Shown piece after piece: positions 13,904 through 21,992 of a stretch of DNA of 25,285 bases. The position numbers and the translations under genes are program-made. Source of the stretch: Desulfuromonadaceae bacterium (GTDB lineage: Bacteria; Desulfobacterota; Desulfuromonadia; Desulfuromonadales; SZUA-401); the NCBI GenBank assembly GCA_003246035.1, contig QKBP01000069.1, positions 1-25,285 on the forward strand, in the 5' to 3' direction. Position 1 is the first letter of the stretch, and every line of letters starts with the position of its first letter. The notes under the pieces were generated by a model that saw nothing but the letters and a program-made list of their open reading frames with translations, did no database searches and had not been told where the DNA came from.

Positions 13904-16215
13904 CCCTGTTGGTTCTCCTGCTGGCCCTCCCGTCCTATGCGGCCGCTCCCCCCGGCGGGACCCTGAACCCCCGCAACGTCCCCAAGTATGTCACCCCACT
14001 GGTGATCCCGCCGGAGATGCCGCCCGTAGCCGTCAACCCGGACGGGACCAAGAGCTACGACATCGAGGTGATCCCGCACAACCAGCCGATCCTGCCACCC
14101 GTAGCTAACGACGGTACCCCGATGAACCCGACCCCGGTCTGGACCTACGCCGCCGTCGGTAACCCGGCCACCCGCAACTACCCGGCCTTTACCATCGAAG
14201 TTGAGAAGAACAAGAACGCCGCGGTCACCTGGCGCAACCGCCTGCTCGACGCCAACGGCAACCCGCTGCCGCACCTGCTGCCGGTCGACCGCTCGCTGCA
14301 CTGGGCCAACACCGAGCTGCTGCCGTGCATGGACGGAACCACGCGCACCGACTGCCGTCCGGCTATGAGCAACGGACTGATCCTGCAGCAGCCCTACACC
14401 GGCCCGGTGCCGATCATCACCCACGTGCACGGAGCGCACACCGGCCCTGAGAGCGACGGCTACCCCGAGGCCTGGTACCTGCCGGAGAATACCGCGACCA
14501 CCACGCCCGGTTTCGTCACCGAGGGCCGCCTGGCCAACAGCTTCGGCATGGCCAACACCCTCAACGGCGCGGCCGCCTTCAACTACCCCAACACCCAGAA
14601 GTCGACGACCCTCTGGTACCACGACCATACCCTCGGCATGACCCGCCTCAACGTCTACGCCGGACCGGCCGGGTTCTGGCTGATCCGTGAGAAGGACGCC
14701 CTGGGGAAAGATGCGGAAACCGGCCTGGCGGCCACGGACGCCAAGGGGATGATCCAGTCCCTGCCGGGACCGCGCCCCAACACGGCGACCAACCCCATCG
14801 ACCATCTCGGCTACCGCGAGATCCCGATCGTGATCCAGGACCGCTCCTTCAACCACGACCCGCTCACCGGCGCGACCCAGCTCTTCTACCCGAACAACCG
14901 TGCCTTCTTCGAGGGGCTTAAGCAGGCCACCCAGCTCAAGATCCCGTTCGTGGGCGATCCCCTCAACCCCTCCGACATCGCGGCAATCTGGAATCCCGAG
15001 GCGTTCTTCAACGTCATGGTCGTCAACGGCGTGAGCTGGCCATTCATGCAGGTCGAGCCCGAGAAATACCGCCTGCGCCTCCTCAACGGCTGCAACTCCC
15101 GCTTCCTCAACCTGAGCATGATGGCCCTGGGGGCTAACGGTAAAGTGATCGGCGAAGTCCCCTTCTACCTGATCGGCAACGACCAGGGGCTCGCACCCCA
15201 GGTCACCCGCATCATCACCGGCGAAGCGATCAACCTGACCCCGGGCGCCCCTGAGCCCCCGTTTGCGCCGGTTCCGGGTGAAATGAAGGCCCTGTTGATG
15301 GGGCTGGCTGAGCGCGCCGACGTGATCGTCGACTTCTCCAAAGTCCCTGTCGGGACGGTCGCGGTACGCATGCTCAATACCGCTCCGGACGCCCCGTTCG
15401 GCGGCTTCCCGGACATCCCGGCCGACCCTGGGACCACCGGGCAGGTGATGGAGTTCACCCTGGTCCCCGATAACCCGGCCACGGTCGATGCCAGCACCCC
15501 CCCGGCCGACCTGGTGCTGACCAACAACGATCCGATCCAGAACCTTGTCCCGGCCCAGAACCTGGCGCTGATCGAAGAAGAGTCGAGCTTCGTGTGCGTG
15601 AGCATCAACCCCGCCGGTAAGGTGAAGGTCCTCCCGGTCGCTGCTCCCTTCAACCCCCTCGACCCCAACAACGCCTGCGCCCTGGCGGGAGGCTTCCCGT
15701 TCGCGCCCAAGGAGGCGGTGCTCGGGACCGTCACCACCGACGCCCAGGGGAACGCCAGCGGCACCAAGCAGCTGTGGGGTGACACCATCCGCACCACGCC
15801 GCTGAAGGGCTCGACGGAGACCTGGGAGATCTGGAACTTCACCGTGGACGCCCACCCGATCCATCTCCACCTGGTCCACTTCCAGGTCCTGGAGCGCGAG
15901 CTGTTCAACCCGGTGCTCGATGCCGCCGGCGCCCCGATCCCCAACATGGGGACCCTGGCCGGGACCTTCCAGCCCCTCGAGGCCTGGGAGAACGGGGCCC
16001 CGAAGGATACGGTGATCGCCTATCCGGGGCAGGTGACCCGGGTCCAGGCGACCTTCGATATCGCCGGGCTCTATGTGTGGCACTGTCATATCGTCGAGCA
16101 TGAAGACAACGAGATGATGGTCCCCTACTGCGTCGATGATCCTGGTATCGACCAAACGACCCAGGCGCCTGGCAATACCGCCTACTGCGGTCCGCAGGCT
16201 CCGGCCGGGATCTGA
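13846..16215 (+). CDS. Secreted multicopper oxidase
   Basis: This 789-residue protein has a Sec-type signal peptide (basic start, hydrophobic core LTLLVLLLAL, likely cleavage near SYA-AA, residue 32-34) and so acts outside the inner membrane. All four copper-ligand segments of a three-domain laccase-like oxidase are present: HVHGAH (H193, H195), WYHDH (H259, H261), HPIHLH (H670, H673, H675) and HCHIVEHEDNEM (H746, C747, H748, H752, axial M757). It can therefore be expected to oxidise a metal ion or organic substrate and reduce oxygen; the substrate is not predictable. It resembles CotA/bilirubin-oxidase-type proteins but is longer, with inserts between the second and third motifs. Multicopper proteins OmpB and OmpC are linked to metal-oxide use in Geobacter; kinship was not tested. 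GAGAGGAG precedes the ATG. Confidence 0.9.
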   Translation: MAKVSNRNFAETWRSFSFLTLLVLLLALPSYAAAPPGGTLNPRNVPKYVTPLVIPPEMPPVAVNPDGTKSYDIEVIPHNQPILPPVANDGTPMNPTPVWTYAAVGNPATRNYPAFTIEVEKNKNAAVTWRNRLLDANGNPLPHLLPVDRSLHWANTELLPCMDGTTRTDCRPAMSNGLILQQPYTGPVPIITHVHGAHTGPESDGYPEAWYLPENTATTTPGFVTEGRLANSFGMANTLNGAAAFNYPNTQKSTTLWYHDHTLGMTRLNVYAGPAGFWLIREKDALGKDAETGLAATDAKGMIQSLPGPRPNTATNPIDHLGYREIPIVIQDRSFNHDPLTGATQLFYPNNRAFFEGLKQATQLKIPFVGDPLNPSDIAAIWNPEAFFNVMVVNGVSWPFMQVEPEKYRLRLLNGCNSRFLNLSMMALGANGKVIGEVPFYLIGNDQGLAPQVTRIITGEAINLTPGAPEPPFAPVPGEMKALLMGLAERADVIVDFSKVPVGTVAVRMLNTAPDAPFGGFPDIPADPGTTGQVMEFTLVPDNPATVDASTPPADLVLTNNDPIQNLVPAQNLALIEEESSFVCVSINPAGKVKVLPVAAPFNPLDPNNACALAGGFPFAPKEAVLGTVTTDAQGNASGTKQLWGDTIRTTPLKGSTETWEIWNFTVDAHPIHLHLVHFQVLERELFNPVLDAAGAPIPNMGTLAGTFQPLEAWENGAPKDTVIAYPGQVTRVQATFDIAGLYVWHCHIVEHEDNEMMVPYCVDDPGIDQTTQAPGNTAYCGPQAPAGI

Positions 16216-16223
16216 TAATCTGC

Positions 16224-16229
16224 TATACT
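16224..16229 (+). promoter_or_regulatory. Possible extended -10 box inside the oxidase 3' region
   Basis: TGC-TATACT is a close extended -10 match (five of six plus TGn), without a recognisable -35. A start about 7 nt after it would fall near 16236, inside the left arm of the following terminator, so such a transcript would lack part of that hairpin and could continue into the FKBP gene. Confidence 0.3.
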
Positions 16230-16233
16230 TCGA

Positions 16234-16261
16234 GGGGCCGCCTCAGGGCGGCCCCTTTTTT
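16234..16261 (+). terminator. Intrinsic terminator after the multicopper oxidase
   Basis: Perfect 9-bp GC stem GGGGCCGCC (16234-16242) and GGCGGCCCC (16247-16255), TCAG loop, then six T residues. It lies 18 nt after the oxidase stop and 35 nt before the next gene. Confidence 0.92.
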
Positions 16262-16296
16262 CACGAGTACCCGATCACCATCCAGAGGAGAACACG

Positions 16297-16989
16297 ATGA
16301 AACACCTTGCTACTGTCCTGTTGCTGTTGCTGGTGGGGGCGAGCCCCCTGTGGGCCGCTGAAACCAAGGCCCCCGAAAGCGAGATCGAGAAGGTCAACTA
16401 CAGCGTCGGCTACCAGATCGGCGGAGACTTCATGCGTCAGGGGATCGAGGCAGCCCCGGACCAGTTGGTCCAGGGGATCCTCGATGCGCTCTCTGGTGGC
16501 GAGGCCAAGATGACCCTGGCCGAGATGAATTCGACTCTGGTCGCGCTGAAGCAGAAAATCGTCGCCGAACAGCAGCAGAAGCAGCAGCAGGCTCTTGAGC
16601 AGTACCGTGGCGAGGGACGCGATTATCTCGCTGCAAATGCCAAGAAAGAAGGGGTCGTCGTACTGCCGAGCGGGCTGCAGTACAAGGTTCTGAAGTCCGG
16701 TGACGGCAAATCGCCCGGGCCGCACGACGAGGTCAAGGTGAACTACCGCGGCACCCTGATCGGCGGCCAGGAGTTCGATAGTTCCTTCCGGCGCGGCGAG
16801 CCGGCGACCTTCCAGGTCGACGGTGTGATCAAAGGCTGGACCGAGGCCCTGCAGATGATGCATGAAGGGGACAGCTGGATGCTCTATGTCCCGGCCGACC
16901 TGGCCTACGGTGAGCACGGCCCCCTGGCTGAGAAGACCCTGATCTTCGAGGTCGAGCTGCTCGAGGTGCACCCGGCGTCGCAAGGGTGA
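16297..16989 (+). CDS. Exported FKBP-type peptidyl-prolyl isomerase (Mip/FkpA-like)
   Basis: A 230-residue periplasmic folding catalyst. It starts with a signal peptide (MKHLATVLLLLLVGASPLWA, cleaved near residue 20), then an N-terminal dimerisation domain (about 25-110) with NYSVGYQIG and a Gln-rich helix (EQQQKQQQ), and an FKBP domain (about 125-228). Active-site residues are visible in VKVNYRGTLIGGQEFDSS, VIKGWTEALQMM and DLAYGEHG. Length and order match Mip and FkpA. A GAGGAGA ribosome binding site precedes the ATG. The upstream terminator separates it from the multicopper oxidase. Confidence 0.93.
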   Translation: MKHLATVLLLLLVGASPLWAAETKAPESEIEKVNYSVGYQIGGDFMRQGIEAAPDQLVQGILDALSGGEAKMTLAEMNSTLVALKQKIVAEQQQKQQQALEQYRGEGRDYLAANAKKEGVVVLPSGLQYKVLKSGDGKSPGPHDEVKVNYRGTLIGGQEFDSSFRRGEPATFQVDGVIKGWTEALQMMHEGDSWMLYVPADLAYGEHGPLAEKTLIFEVELLEVHPASQG

Positions 16990-17049
16990 CGTTGCACCCC
17001 GGTGCGGGACTGTTAAGCTCGTGGCATCCCCTTATCAAGGAGCTTGACC

Positions 17050-17628
17050 ATGATCCGACCCGAGCCGAACCTGCGCCACCCAGAATACGACGTCGACGCG
17101 GTCTTCACCGACCGCTGGTCACCCAGGGCCTTTGAGCCCGCACCCCTCGACGATGCCCAGGTCGCCACGCTGTTCGAGGCGGCGCGTTGGGCGCCTTCCT
17201 GTTTCAACGAGCAGCCCTGGCTGTTTCGTTATGCACTCAGCGAAGCGGATCGGGGACGCTTTCTGACGGCCCTGGTTGAGAAGAACCGTGCCTGGGCCCG
17301 GCATGCCCCGATGCTGATATTTATCCTGGCGAGGAAGCAATTCGCCCTCACCGGCAAGCCGAACCGACATGCACCCTTCGATGCCGGTGCCGCCTGGATG
17401 TCGCTGGCCCTGCAGGCGCGGAGGCTCGGGCTGCACGCCCACGCCATGGCCGGTTTCAGTGTTGTGAAGGCGCTCGAGGTTCTCGGGGTGGACGGAGAGG
17501 AGTTTGACGTCATGGCGGCGGTGGCCGTGGGGCGACGGGCCGATCCCGGAAACCTCCCCGAGGATCTGGCCGAGGGAGAACGGCCCAACCACCGTAAGCC
17601 ACATGCGGAGGTGGCTCAGGAGGGGTGA
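17050..17628 (+). CDS. Nitroreductase-family flavoprotein
   Basis: The 192-residue protein belongs to the small FMN-dependent nitroreductase family, cytoplasmic NAD(P)H-using reductases. Family features include the DRWSPRAFEP flavin-binding start (residues 21-30), APSCFNEQPW (48-57), the Ala-rich helix DAGAAWMSLALQARRLGL and a C-terminal AVAVGRRADP. The physiological substrate cannot be told. ATG 17050 has AAGGAG at 7 nt; an in-frame TTG at 17044 would be too close to it. It stands alone, 60 nt after the FKBP gene, and is followed by a terminator. Confidence 0.9.
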   Translation: MIRPEPNLRHPEYDVDAVFTDRWSPRAFEPAPLDDAQVATLFEAARWAPSCFNEQPWLFRYALSEADRGRFLTALVEKNRAWARHAPMLIFILARKQFALTGKPNRHAPFDAGAAWMSLALQARRLGLHAHAMAGFSVVKALEVLGVDGEEFDVMAAVAVGRRADPGNLPEDLAEGERPNHRKPHAEVAQEG

Positions 17629-17647
17629 AAATATGCATCAAAGGAAC

Positions 17648-17671
17648 AGGGCGCCGCGGGCGCCCTTTTTT
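17648..17671 (+). terminator. Intrinsic terminator after the nitroreductase
   Basis: Stem AGGGCGCC (17648-17655) and GGCGCCCT (17659-17666) with GCG loop, followed by a T-run to 17671. It lies between convergent genes; the minus strand lacks a matching U-run, so it acts mainly on the plus strand. Confidence 0.88.
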
Positions 17672-17682
17672 GTTGCCTGCGG

Positions 17683-18279
17683 TCAGGGGTTTTCGAGGCG
17701 TTCGAGGTTCTTAAGCTGGGTGCGCGTCGTCGCGATGGCGCGCTGCGAGGCGAGATGGTCGGGGTGAAAGGTCGCGATGCTCTCCCACGTGGCGATCGCC
17801 TTCTCGTATTCGCCGTTACGATAGGCCAGCAACCCCGATTCGAGCAGGCGGCTGGCGCACAGCTCGATGGACGCGTCGATCTCGGTCAGGGTCATCCAGG
17901 TCCGGGTCTGCAGCTCTTGAGTACGGGGGTAATGGATCCGAGCAGTCCGGTAGAGGCTGCCGGCTTCCAGGGGGTGGTCGAGGCGCTGGTTCTCGAGGGC
18001 CTGGGAGAGCACACCGTTGAGCGCAGCCGGGAGCTGGCGGGCGAAATCTTCTTCCTCCTTGTCCCCCTCCAGGGCTGCGTGGATCAGTTCAAGGGCGCCC
18101 GTGAAATCCTTCGCGGCCAGGCGCGTATCGATCTCTTTCTGTAGCCTGGCAGGAGGAAGACGCTCCTGGGTATGCCTCGTGAGCGATGCGAACGGGCGCG
18201 TCAGCGAGAAACGATCCAGGGCACAACCGCCGGCAAAGAGGGCGGCAAGAAGCGTGAGGAAGAGAATGCTCAGCCGCAT
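17683..18279 (-). CDS. Lipoprotein with helical-repeat character, unknown function
   Basis: The 198-residue product has a lipoprotein signal peptide with lipobox FAGGC (C19). The mature part is helical; a TPR-like stretch near the end reads LLAYRNGEYEKAIATWE followed by FHPDHLASQRAIATT, and an earlier one includes DFTGALELIHAALEG. TPR lipoproteins usually serve protein-protein contacts in the envelope. Its ATG overlaps the end of the upstream HD-GYP gene by 10 nt, so the two are translated together and may work together, for example as a periplasmic partner of the sensor domain; that is inferred from the overlap alone. Confidence 0.8.
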   Translation of the reverse strand: MRLSILFLTLLAALFAGGCALDRFSLTRPFASLTRHTQERLPPARLQKEIDTRLAAKDFTGALELIHAALEGDKEEEDFARQLPAALNGVLSQALENQRLDHPLEAGSLYRTARIHYPRTQELQTRTWMTLTEIDASIELCASRLLESGLLAYRNGEYEKAIATWESIATFHPDHLASQRAIATTRTQLKNLERLENP

Positions 18280-19751
18280 GCCACGTCATCCATGGGGGCC
18301 GGTTCGGCTTCTTCCCGATAATCGGCCAGAGAGTCGATGAACAGTTCCGCCAGCTCCGGATCGAACTGACTCCCTTTGAAGGCGCGGATTTCGTTGACGG
18401 CCGCGTCGCGGTCCCGCCCCGGGCGATAGGGTCGGCAGGAGGTCATGGCGTCGTAGGCGTCGGCCAGGGCCACGATCTGGGCGTGCAGGGGGATCTCTGT
18501 GCTGCGCAGTTGATGCGGGTAGCCGCTGCCGTCGTACCACTCGTGGTGATGCAGTACGACCGGAAGGTACTTCTGCAGCGATTCGGCCAGCTCGAGGATC
18601 TGGGCGCCGTAGACCGGGTGATCCTTGATCTGACCGTATTCGATGTCGTTGAGACGGGCCTGCTTGTTGAGAATGTTGTCCGGAACGCGAATCTTCCCGA
18701 TATCGTGGAGCAGACAGGCCATTTCGAGCTCCTTGAGCTCCTCGTAGCCGAAGCCGAGGCGCCGGCCGAGCCCGGAGGCAAGGGACGCGACCCGGGCCGA
18801 GTGGCCGTACGTGTAGTTGTCTCGTGCGTCGAGGGCCCCGGCGAGGGTGCGCACGATGGCATTGTAGGATTCCTCGAGGTCATGGGCGTAATGCACCAGG
18901 TTGTCGCGCTGGACCCGGATGACCCGTGCCATATCGTTGAAATTGCGTGTCAGGGCGCCGATCTCGTCCTCGCTGCGGACCGGGACGGCGACCTGGGTGT
19001 CACCGACCGTGATGCGGGAGACTGCGGCGCTGAGCAGGCAGATAGGCCGGGTCACGAAGCGCGCGAGAAATACAGAGCCGAGAATTCCGAGGGTCAGGGC
19101 CGCCAGGGCGAGCAGGGCGATTTTCTGACGGGCTTCGCGCCGGGTCGCCTCGAGCTGTCGGGTGTCGAAACCGACCACCGCCTGGCCGACCTTGCGACCG
19201 GCAAAACGGATCGGGGTGGTGAACTCGTAGAGGCGGACACCGTTATGCTGGACCTCGATGACTTTCAGCTCGTCACGTTTCAGGACGAGGGGCCCGGTCG
19301 AAGGCGTCATGACTGTCCCGACTTGAGCGAGCTGGCTGTGGGCGACAACCTCTCCCTGTGCGTCGAGGATCGCCAGGTAGGCGAACTCGGAGCGGGCATC
19401 GTGGATGCGCGCGACGAGGTTGTCGAGCGCGAGGCGATCCTGGGAGAGGAGGCTGAAGCTGGCTGGCCCGGCCAGCGTGTCGGCAACGGCCGCACCCCGC
19501 TGCAACGCGGAGCTCTGCAGTTCCTCGTCGAGGATCCCCGAGATCGTGGTCGCAATCAGGTAGGTGATCGCGGCTATCAGGATGAAGGTGAAGAGGGTGA
19601 ACTTGAAGGAGAGGCTGTGGAACGCTTGGCGCAGGGCCTGCGTACGCCCGGAACGGTGATTCCGGGAAGAAGTCCGAGGGCGTACGCCGGGTGCTGCGTC
19701 GGCGCACAGATCAATAAGATGCTGGATCATAAATCGAAGAATTTTAGTCAT
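18270..19751 (-). CDS. Membrane HAMP / HD-GYP domain protein
   Basis: The 493-residue protein has an N-terminal tail, membrane helix 1 (about 50-71), a periplasmic sensor region (about 72-209), helix 2 (about 210-231), HAMP (about 232-285) and an HD-GYP domain (about 300-470). Metal and catalytic motifs are intact: HDIGK (H349, D350) and HHEWYDGSGYP (H402, H403, E404, D407, GYP 410-412). HD-GYP enzymes typically hydrolyse cyclic di-GMP, so this is probably a signal-responsive phosphodiesterase. ATG 19751 was chosen because the promoter at 19808-19836 would start RNA about 2 nt before the longer GTG start (19799). ATG 19730 is also possible. None of the starts has a strong ribosome binding site. 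Confidence 0.9.
   Translation of the reverse strand: MTKILRFMIQHLIDLCADAAPGVRPRTSSRNHRSGRTQALRQAFHSLSFKFTLFTFILIAAITYLIATTISGILDEELQSSALQRGAAVADTLAGPASFSLLSQDRLALDNLVARIHDARSEFAYLAILDAQGEVVAHSQLAQVGTVMTPSTGPLVLKRDELKVIEVQHNGVRLYEFTTPIRFAGRKVGQAVVGFDTRQLEATRREARQKIALLALAALTLGILGSVFLARFVTRPICLLSAAVSRITVGDTQVAVPVRSEDEIGALTRNFNDMARVIRVQRDNLVHYAHDLEESYNAIVRTLAGALDARDNYTYGHSARVASLASGLGRRLGFGYEELKELEMACLLHDIGKIRVPDNILNKQARLNDIEYGQIKDHPVYGAQILELAESLQKYLPVVLHHHEWYDGSGYPHQLRSTEIPLHAQIVALADAYDAMTSCRPYRPGRDRDAAVNEIRAFKGSQFDPELAELFIDSLADYREEAEPAPMDDVACG
19640..19687. repeat. Nested inverted repeats in the HD-GYP N-terminal region
   Basis: Outer perfect 10-bp arms GCGTACGCCC (19640-19649) and GGGCGTACGC (19678-19687) enclose a second perfect pair CCGGAA (19648-19653) and TTCCGG (19660-19665); two bases are shared, so the structures compete. 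It falls in the codons before the first membrane helix. Confidence 0.6.
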
Positions 19752-19807
19752 TTGATCCGACTTCGACCCAGACGGGTCAGATTCGAGCCGGGTATCCACA
19801 CGCCGAA

Positions 19808-19836
19808 GTTATACCGCAGGCCCACGGACGTGGCAA
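19808..19836 (-). promoter_or_regulatory. Sigma70-type promoter of the HD-GYP/lipoprotein pair
   Basis: On the minus strand TTGCCA (19831-19836) and TATAAC (19808-19813) are separated by exactly 17 bp; each matches five of six consensus positions. The start would be near 19801. The leader to ATG 19751 contains GACCC-AGAC-GGGTC (19765-19778), a small hairpin. Confidence 0.65.
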
Positions 19837-19868
19837 ATCATTTTTGGCGGTCTTACGTGAGAAGTATG

Positions 19869-21833
19869 TCAGAGGGGGTGCCCGTGGAGCAGTTCGGCGG
19901 CACGCTGTACGTCCTCGTTCGACCCGAGCAGCATCAGGGTGTCCCCCTCCTCGATCCGGAAGCTGGCCGCCGGGCTGTAGATGGTCCGGTTCTGGCGGAT
20001 GACCCCGACAACGGTTGCGCCGCTGCGGTTGCGCAGGTCGATTTCGGCGAGGCTGTGATTCAGCAGGGGCGAGTCGCTCGGGACCGCCTGGAAGTCGAGC
20101 CGGCCGCCTTCCAGCACCGACAGGCCGTGCGTCGGGGCATCGACCCTGACCATGGAGTTGTAGTGCTCTCGGCGCATTTCAGTCAGGACATGGAGAACGC
20201 GTCCCTCGCCGTGATCGAAGCGTCGCATCAGGTTGGCGCCCAGCTGCAGGCTCGCCTCGAACTCGTCGGGGATCACTTCGTCGGCACCGAGTTCGCACAG
20301 GTGGGCGAGCTCGGCTACATAACGGGTGCGGGCCAGGATGTAGAGGTCCGGGTTGCTCTTGCGGGCGTTCGCGACGGAGCGCGCCAGGGCCGCGGGGTCA
20401 TTAATGGCCAGGACCAGAGCGCGGGCTCTCTCGACGCCGAGTTCATGCAGGACCTCGCTGGAGGTGACATCGCCGTAGACCACGAAATCGCCGCTCCGTC
20501 GCCCGTGGCGGACGTTTTCACCGTTCAGTTCGATGTAGAGGTGGGGGACGTCGAAGCGGCGCAGGATCCGCCCGACGTTGCGGCCGGTCAGTCCGTACCC
20601 GGCGATCAGCACGTGGCCGGAGAGGTTGGCGGTACGCTCCTTGAGCTCGGGGTGGATTTCGCCCATCGGCTTGCCCAGCAGCGACGCGAGCCCGGCGGCC
20701 CAGCGTTCGGCCCTGGCGGCGATCAGGGGGGTGGCGATCATGGTCAGGGCGATCACGGCCAGGGTGATCTGGTAGACATTCTCCGGCAGCAGCTTCAGAT
20801 CGGTGGCCCCCTTGAGGAAGACGAAGGAGAACTCCCCGGCCTGGAAAAGGAGCAGCCCCGTGAGCAAGGCGATGCGCACCGGATAGCGGCACACCAGCGT
20901 GGCCAACGCCGCCGCAAGGAACTTGACCAGGCAGACCACCAGGGTCGCCGACAGCACCAGCGGCAGCTCGGAGATGACCAGGTAGGTGTTGACCAGCATC
21001 CCGATCGAGACAAAGAAGACGGCCAGGAACGTGTCGCGGAAGGGGAGGATGTCGGAGAGGGCCTGGTGCGCATAGGGGGATTCGGCGAGTGCCAGCCCGG
21101 CCAGAAACGCCCCGAGCTCCAACGACAGCCCGACCTCACCCGTCAACCAGGCGGTGACCAGGATCAGGGCGAGGATCGTGATGCGGAACAGCTCCTGGGA
21201 GCGGGTTTTGAGGATCGCCAGCAGGATCGGTTGCAACAGGTAGCGGGAAAAGACCAGCAGACCGCCCAGGAGCAGGGCGACCTTGCTGATCGCCCAGAGC
21301 GAAAAGGTCAAGTCCTGTCCGGCAATCAGCGGCAGCGCCACCAGAAAGAAGACCACCGCGAGGTCCTGGGCGAGGAGAATGCCAAGCGACATGCGGCCGT
21401 GCGCTGAGTCGATTTCACCTCGTTCGCTCAGCAGCTTGAGAACGATGGCCGTCGAAGAGAGCGCCAGCGCCATGGCGATGGGGATGGCCGTTTTCGGGGT
21501 GAGCCCGAACAGGGCGGCGAGGCCGAAGAAGGCGGCGATACAGAGCAGCATCTGGGCAAGGCCGCCGCCGACCAGCAGGCGCTTGAGGCGCAGCAGCCGG
21601 GAGATCGAGAACTCGAGGCCGATGGTGAAGAGCAGCAGGATCACGCCGATCTCGGCGATCGTCTCGACCTCGTGGACGTTGCGTACCAGGTGGAGCCCGT
21701 AGGGACCCGCCACCAGGCCCGAAACCAGGTAACCGATGATCGGTGAGAGGCGCAGCCGGGTGAAGATCAGGGCACTTCCCAGGGCCAGGGTGAGGAGAAT
21801 CAGCAGGTCGATGAGATACTGGTGGTCGGCCAT
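19869..21833 (-). CDS. CPA2-family cation/proton antiporter with TrkA domains
   Basis: The 654-residue protein is a KefB/YbaL-type antiporter expected to exchange K+ or another monovalent cation for protons across the inner membrane. The first 380 or so residues hold about 12 to 13 membrane helices beginning LLILLTLALGSALIFTRL, with VILLLFTIGLEFS and LALSSTAIVLKLL. A cytoplasmic TrkA-N (RCK) domain follows, with nucleotide-binding GYGLTG at 412-417 and later DVTSSEVL and NDP. A TrkA-C domain ends the protein (about 570-645; GATVVGVIRQN and EGDTLMLLGS). The RCK domain implies gating by a nucleotide. The ATG lacks a strong ribosome binding site. The HD-GYP gene downstream has its own promoter. 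Confidence 0.92.
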   Translation of the reverse strand: MADHQYLIDLLILLTLALGSALIFTRLRLSPIIGYLVSGLVAGPYGLHLVRNVHEVETIAEIGVILLLFTIGLEFSISRLLRLKRLLVGGGLAQMLLCIAAFFGLAALFGLTPKTAIPIAMALALSSTAIVLKLLSERGEIDSAHGRMSLGILLAQDLAVVFFLVALPLIAGQDLTFSLWAISKVALLLGGLLVFSRYLLQPILLAILKTRSQELFRITILALILVTAWLTGEVGLSLELGAFLAGLALAESPYAHQALSDILPFRDTFLAVFFVSIGMLVNTYLVISELPLVLSATLVVCLVKFLAAALATLVCRYPVRIALLTGLLLFQAGEFSFVFLKGATDLKLLPENVYQITLAVIALTMIATPLIAARAERWAAGLASLLGKPMGEIHPELKERTANLSGHVLIAGYGLTGRNVGRILRRFDVPHLYIELNGENVRHGRRSGDFVVYGDVTSSEVLHELGVERARALVLAINDPAALARSVANARKSNPDLYILARTRYVAELAHLCELGADEVIPDEFEASLQLGANLMRRFDHGEGRVLHVLTEMRREHYNSMVRVDAPTHGLSVLEGGRLDFQAVPSDSPLLNHSLAEIDLRNRSGATVVGVIRQNRTIYSPAASFRIEEGDTLMLLGSNEDVQRAAELLHGHPL

Positions 21834-21882
21834 TTTTAAACTTTCAGGGGAGATCGATCAGGGGGTTACGACGACAACGAGA

Positions 21883-21911
21883 AGTCTATCCAATCTGTCG
21901 TTATTTGCCAG
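21883..21911 (-). promoter_or_regulatory. Candidate promoter for the cation/proton antiporter
   Basis: On the minus strand CTGGCA (21906-21911) and TAGACT (21883-21888) are separated by 17 bp, each matching four of six consensus bases, about 50 nt before the antiporter ATG. Confidence 0.35.
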
Positions 21912-21992
21912 AGCTTTTTCGTTTCTTCGGTTGTGACATATTCTGACAATGTCCGGGGTAGACTGGTACATAACCCAAGCGAGGAGGAACCT

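Noticed and set aside
13699..16155. 818-codon minus-strand ORF opposite the multicopper oxidase
   Set aside because: The plus strand has a signal peptide, ribosome binding site and all copper motifs; the antisense product has no recognisable domain.
18483..21407. 974-codon plus-strand ORF across two minus-strand genes
   Set aside because: It runs opposite the antiporter and the HD-GYP gene and through the promoter between them; composition is shadow-like and the opposite-strand genes have intact motifs.
21931..21964. TTGTGA...TAGACT as promoter of the 123-aa protein
   Set aside because: The boxes are 22 bp apart, too far for a sigma70 promoter; no better match was seen on that strand.
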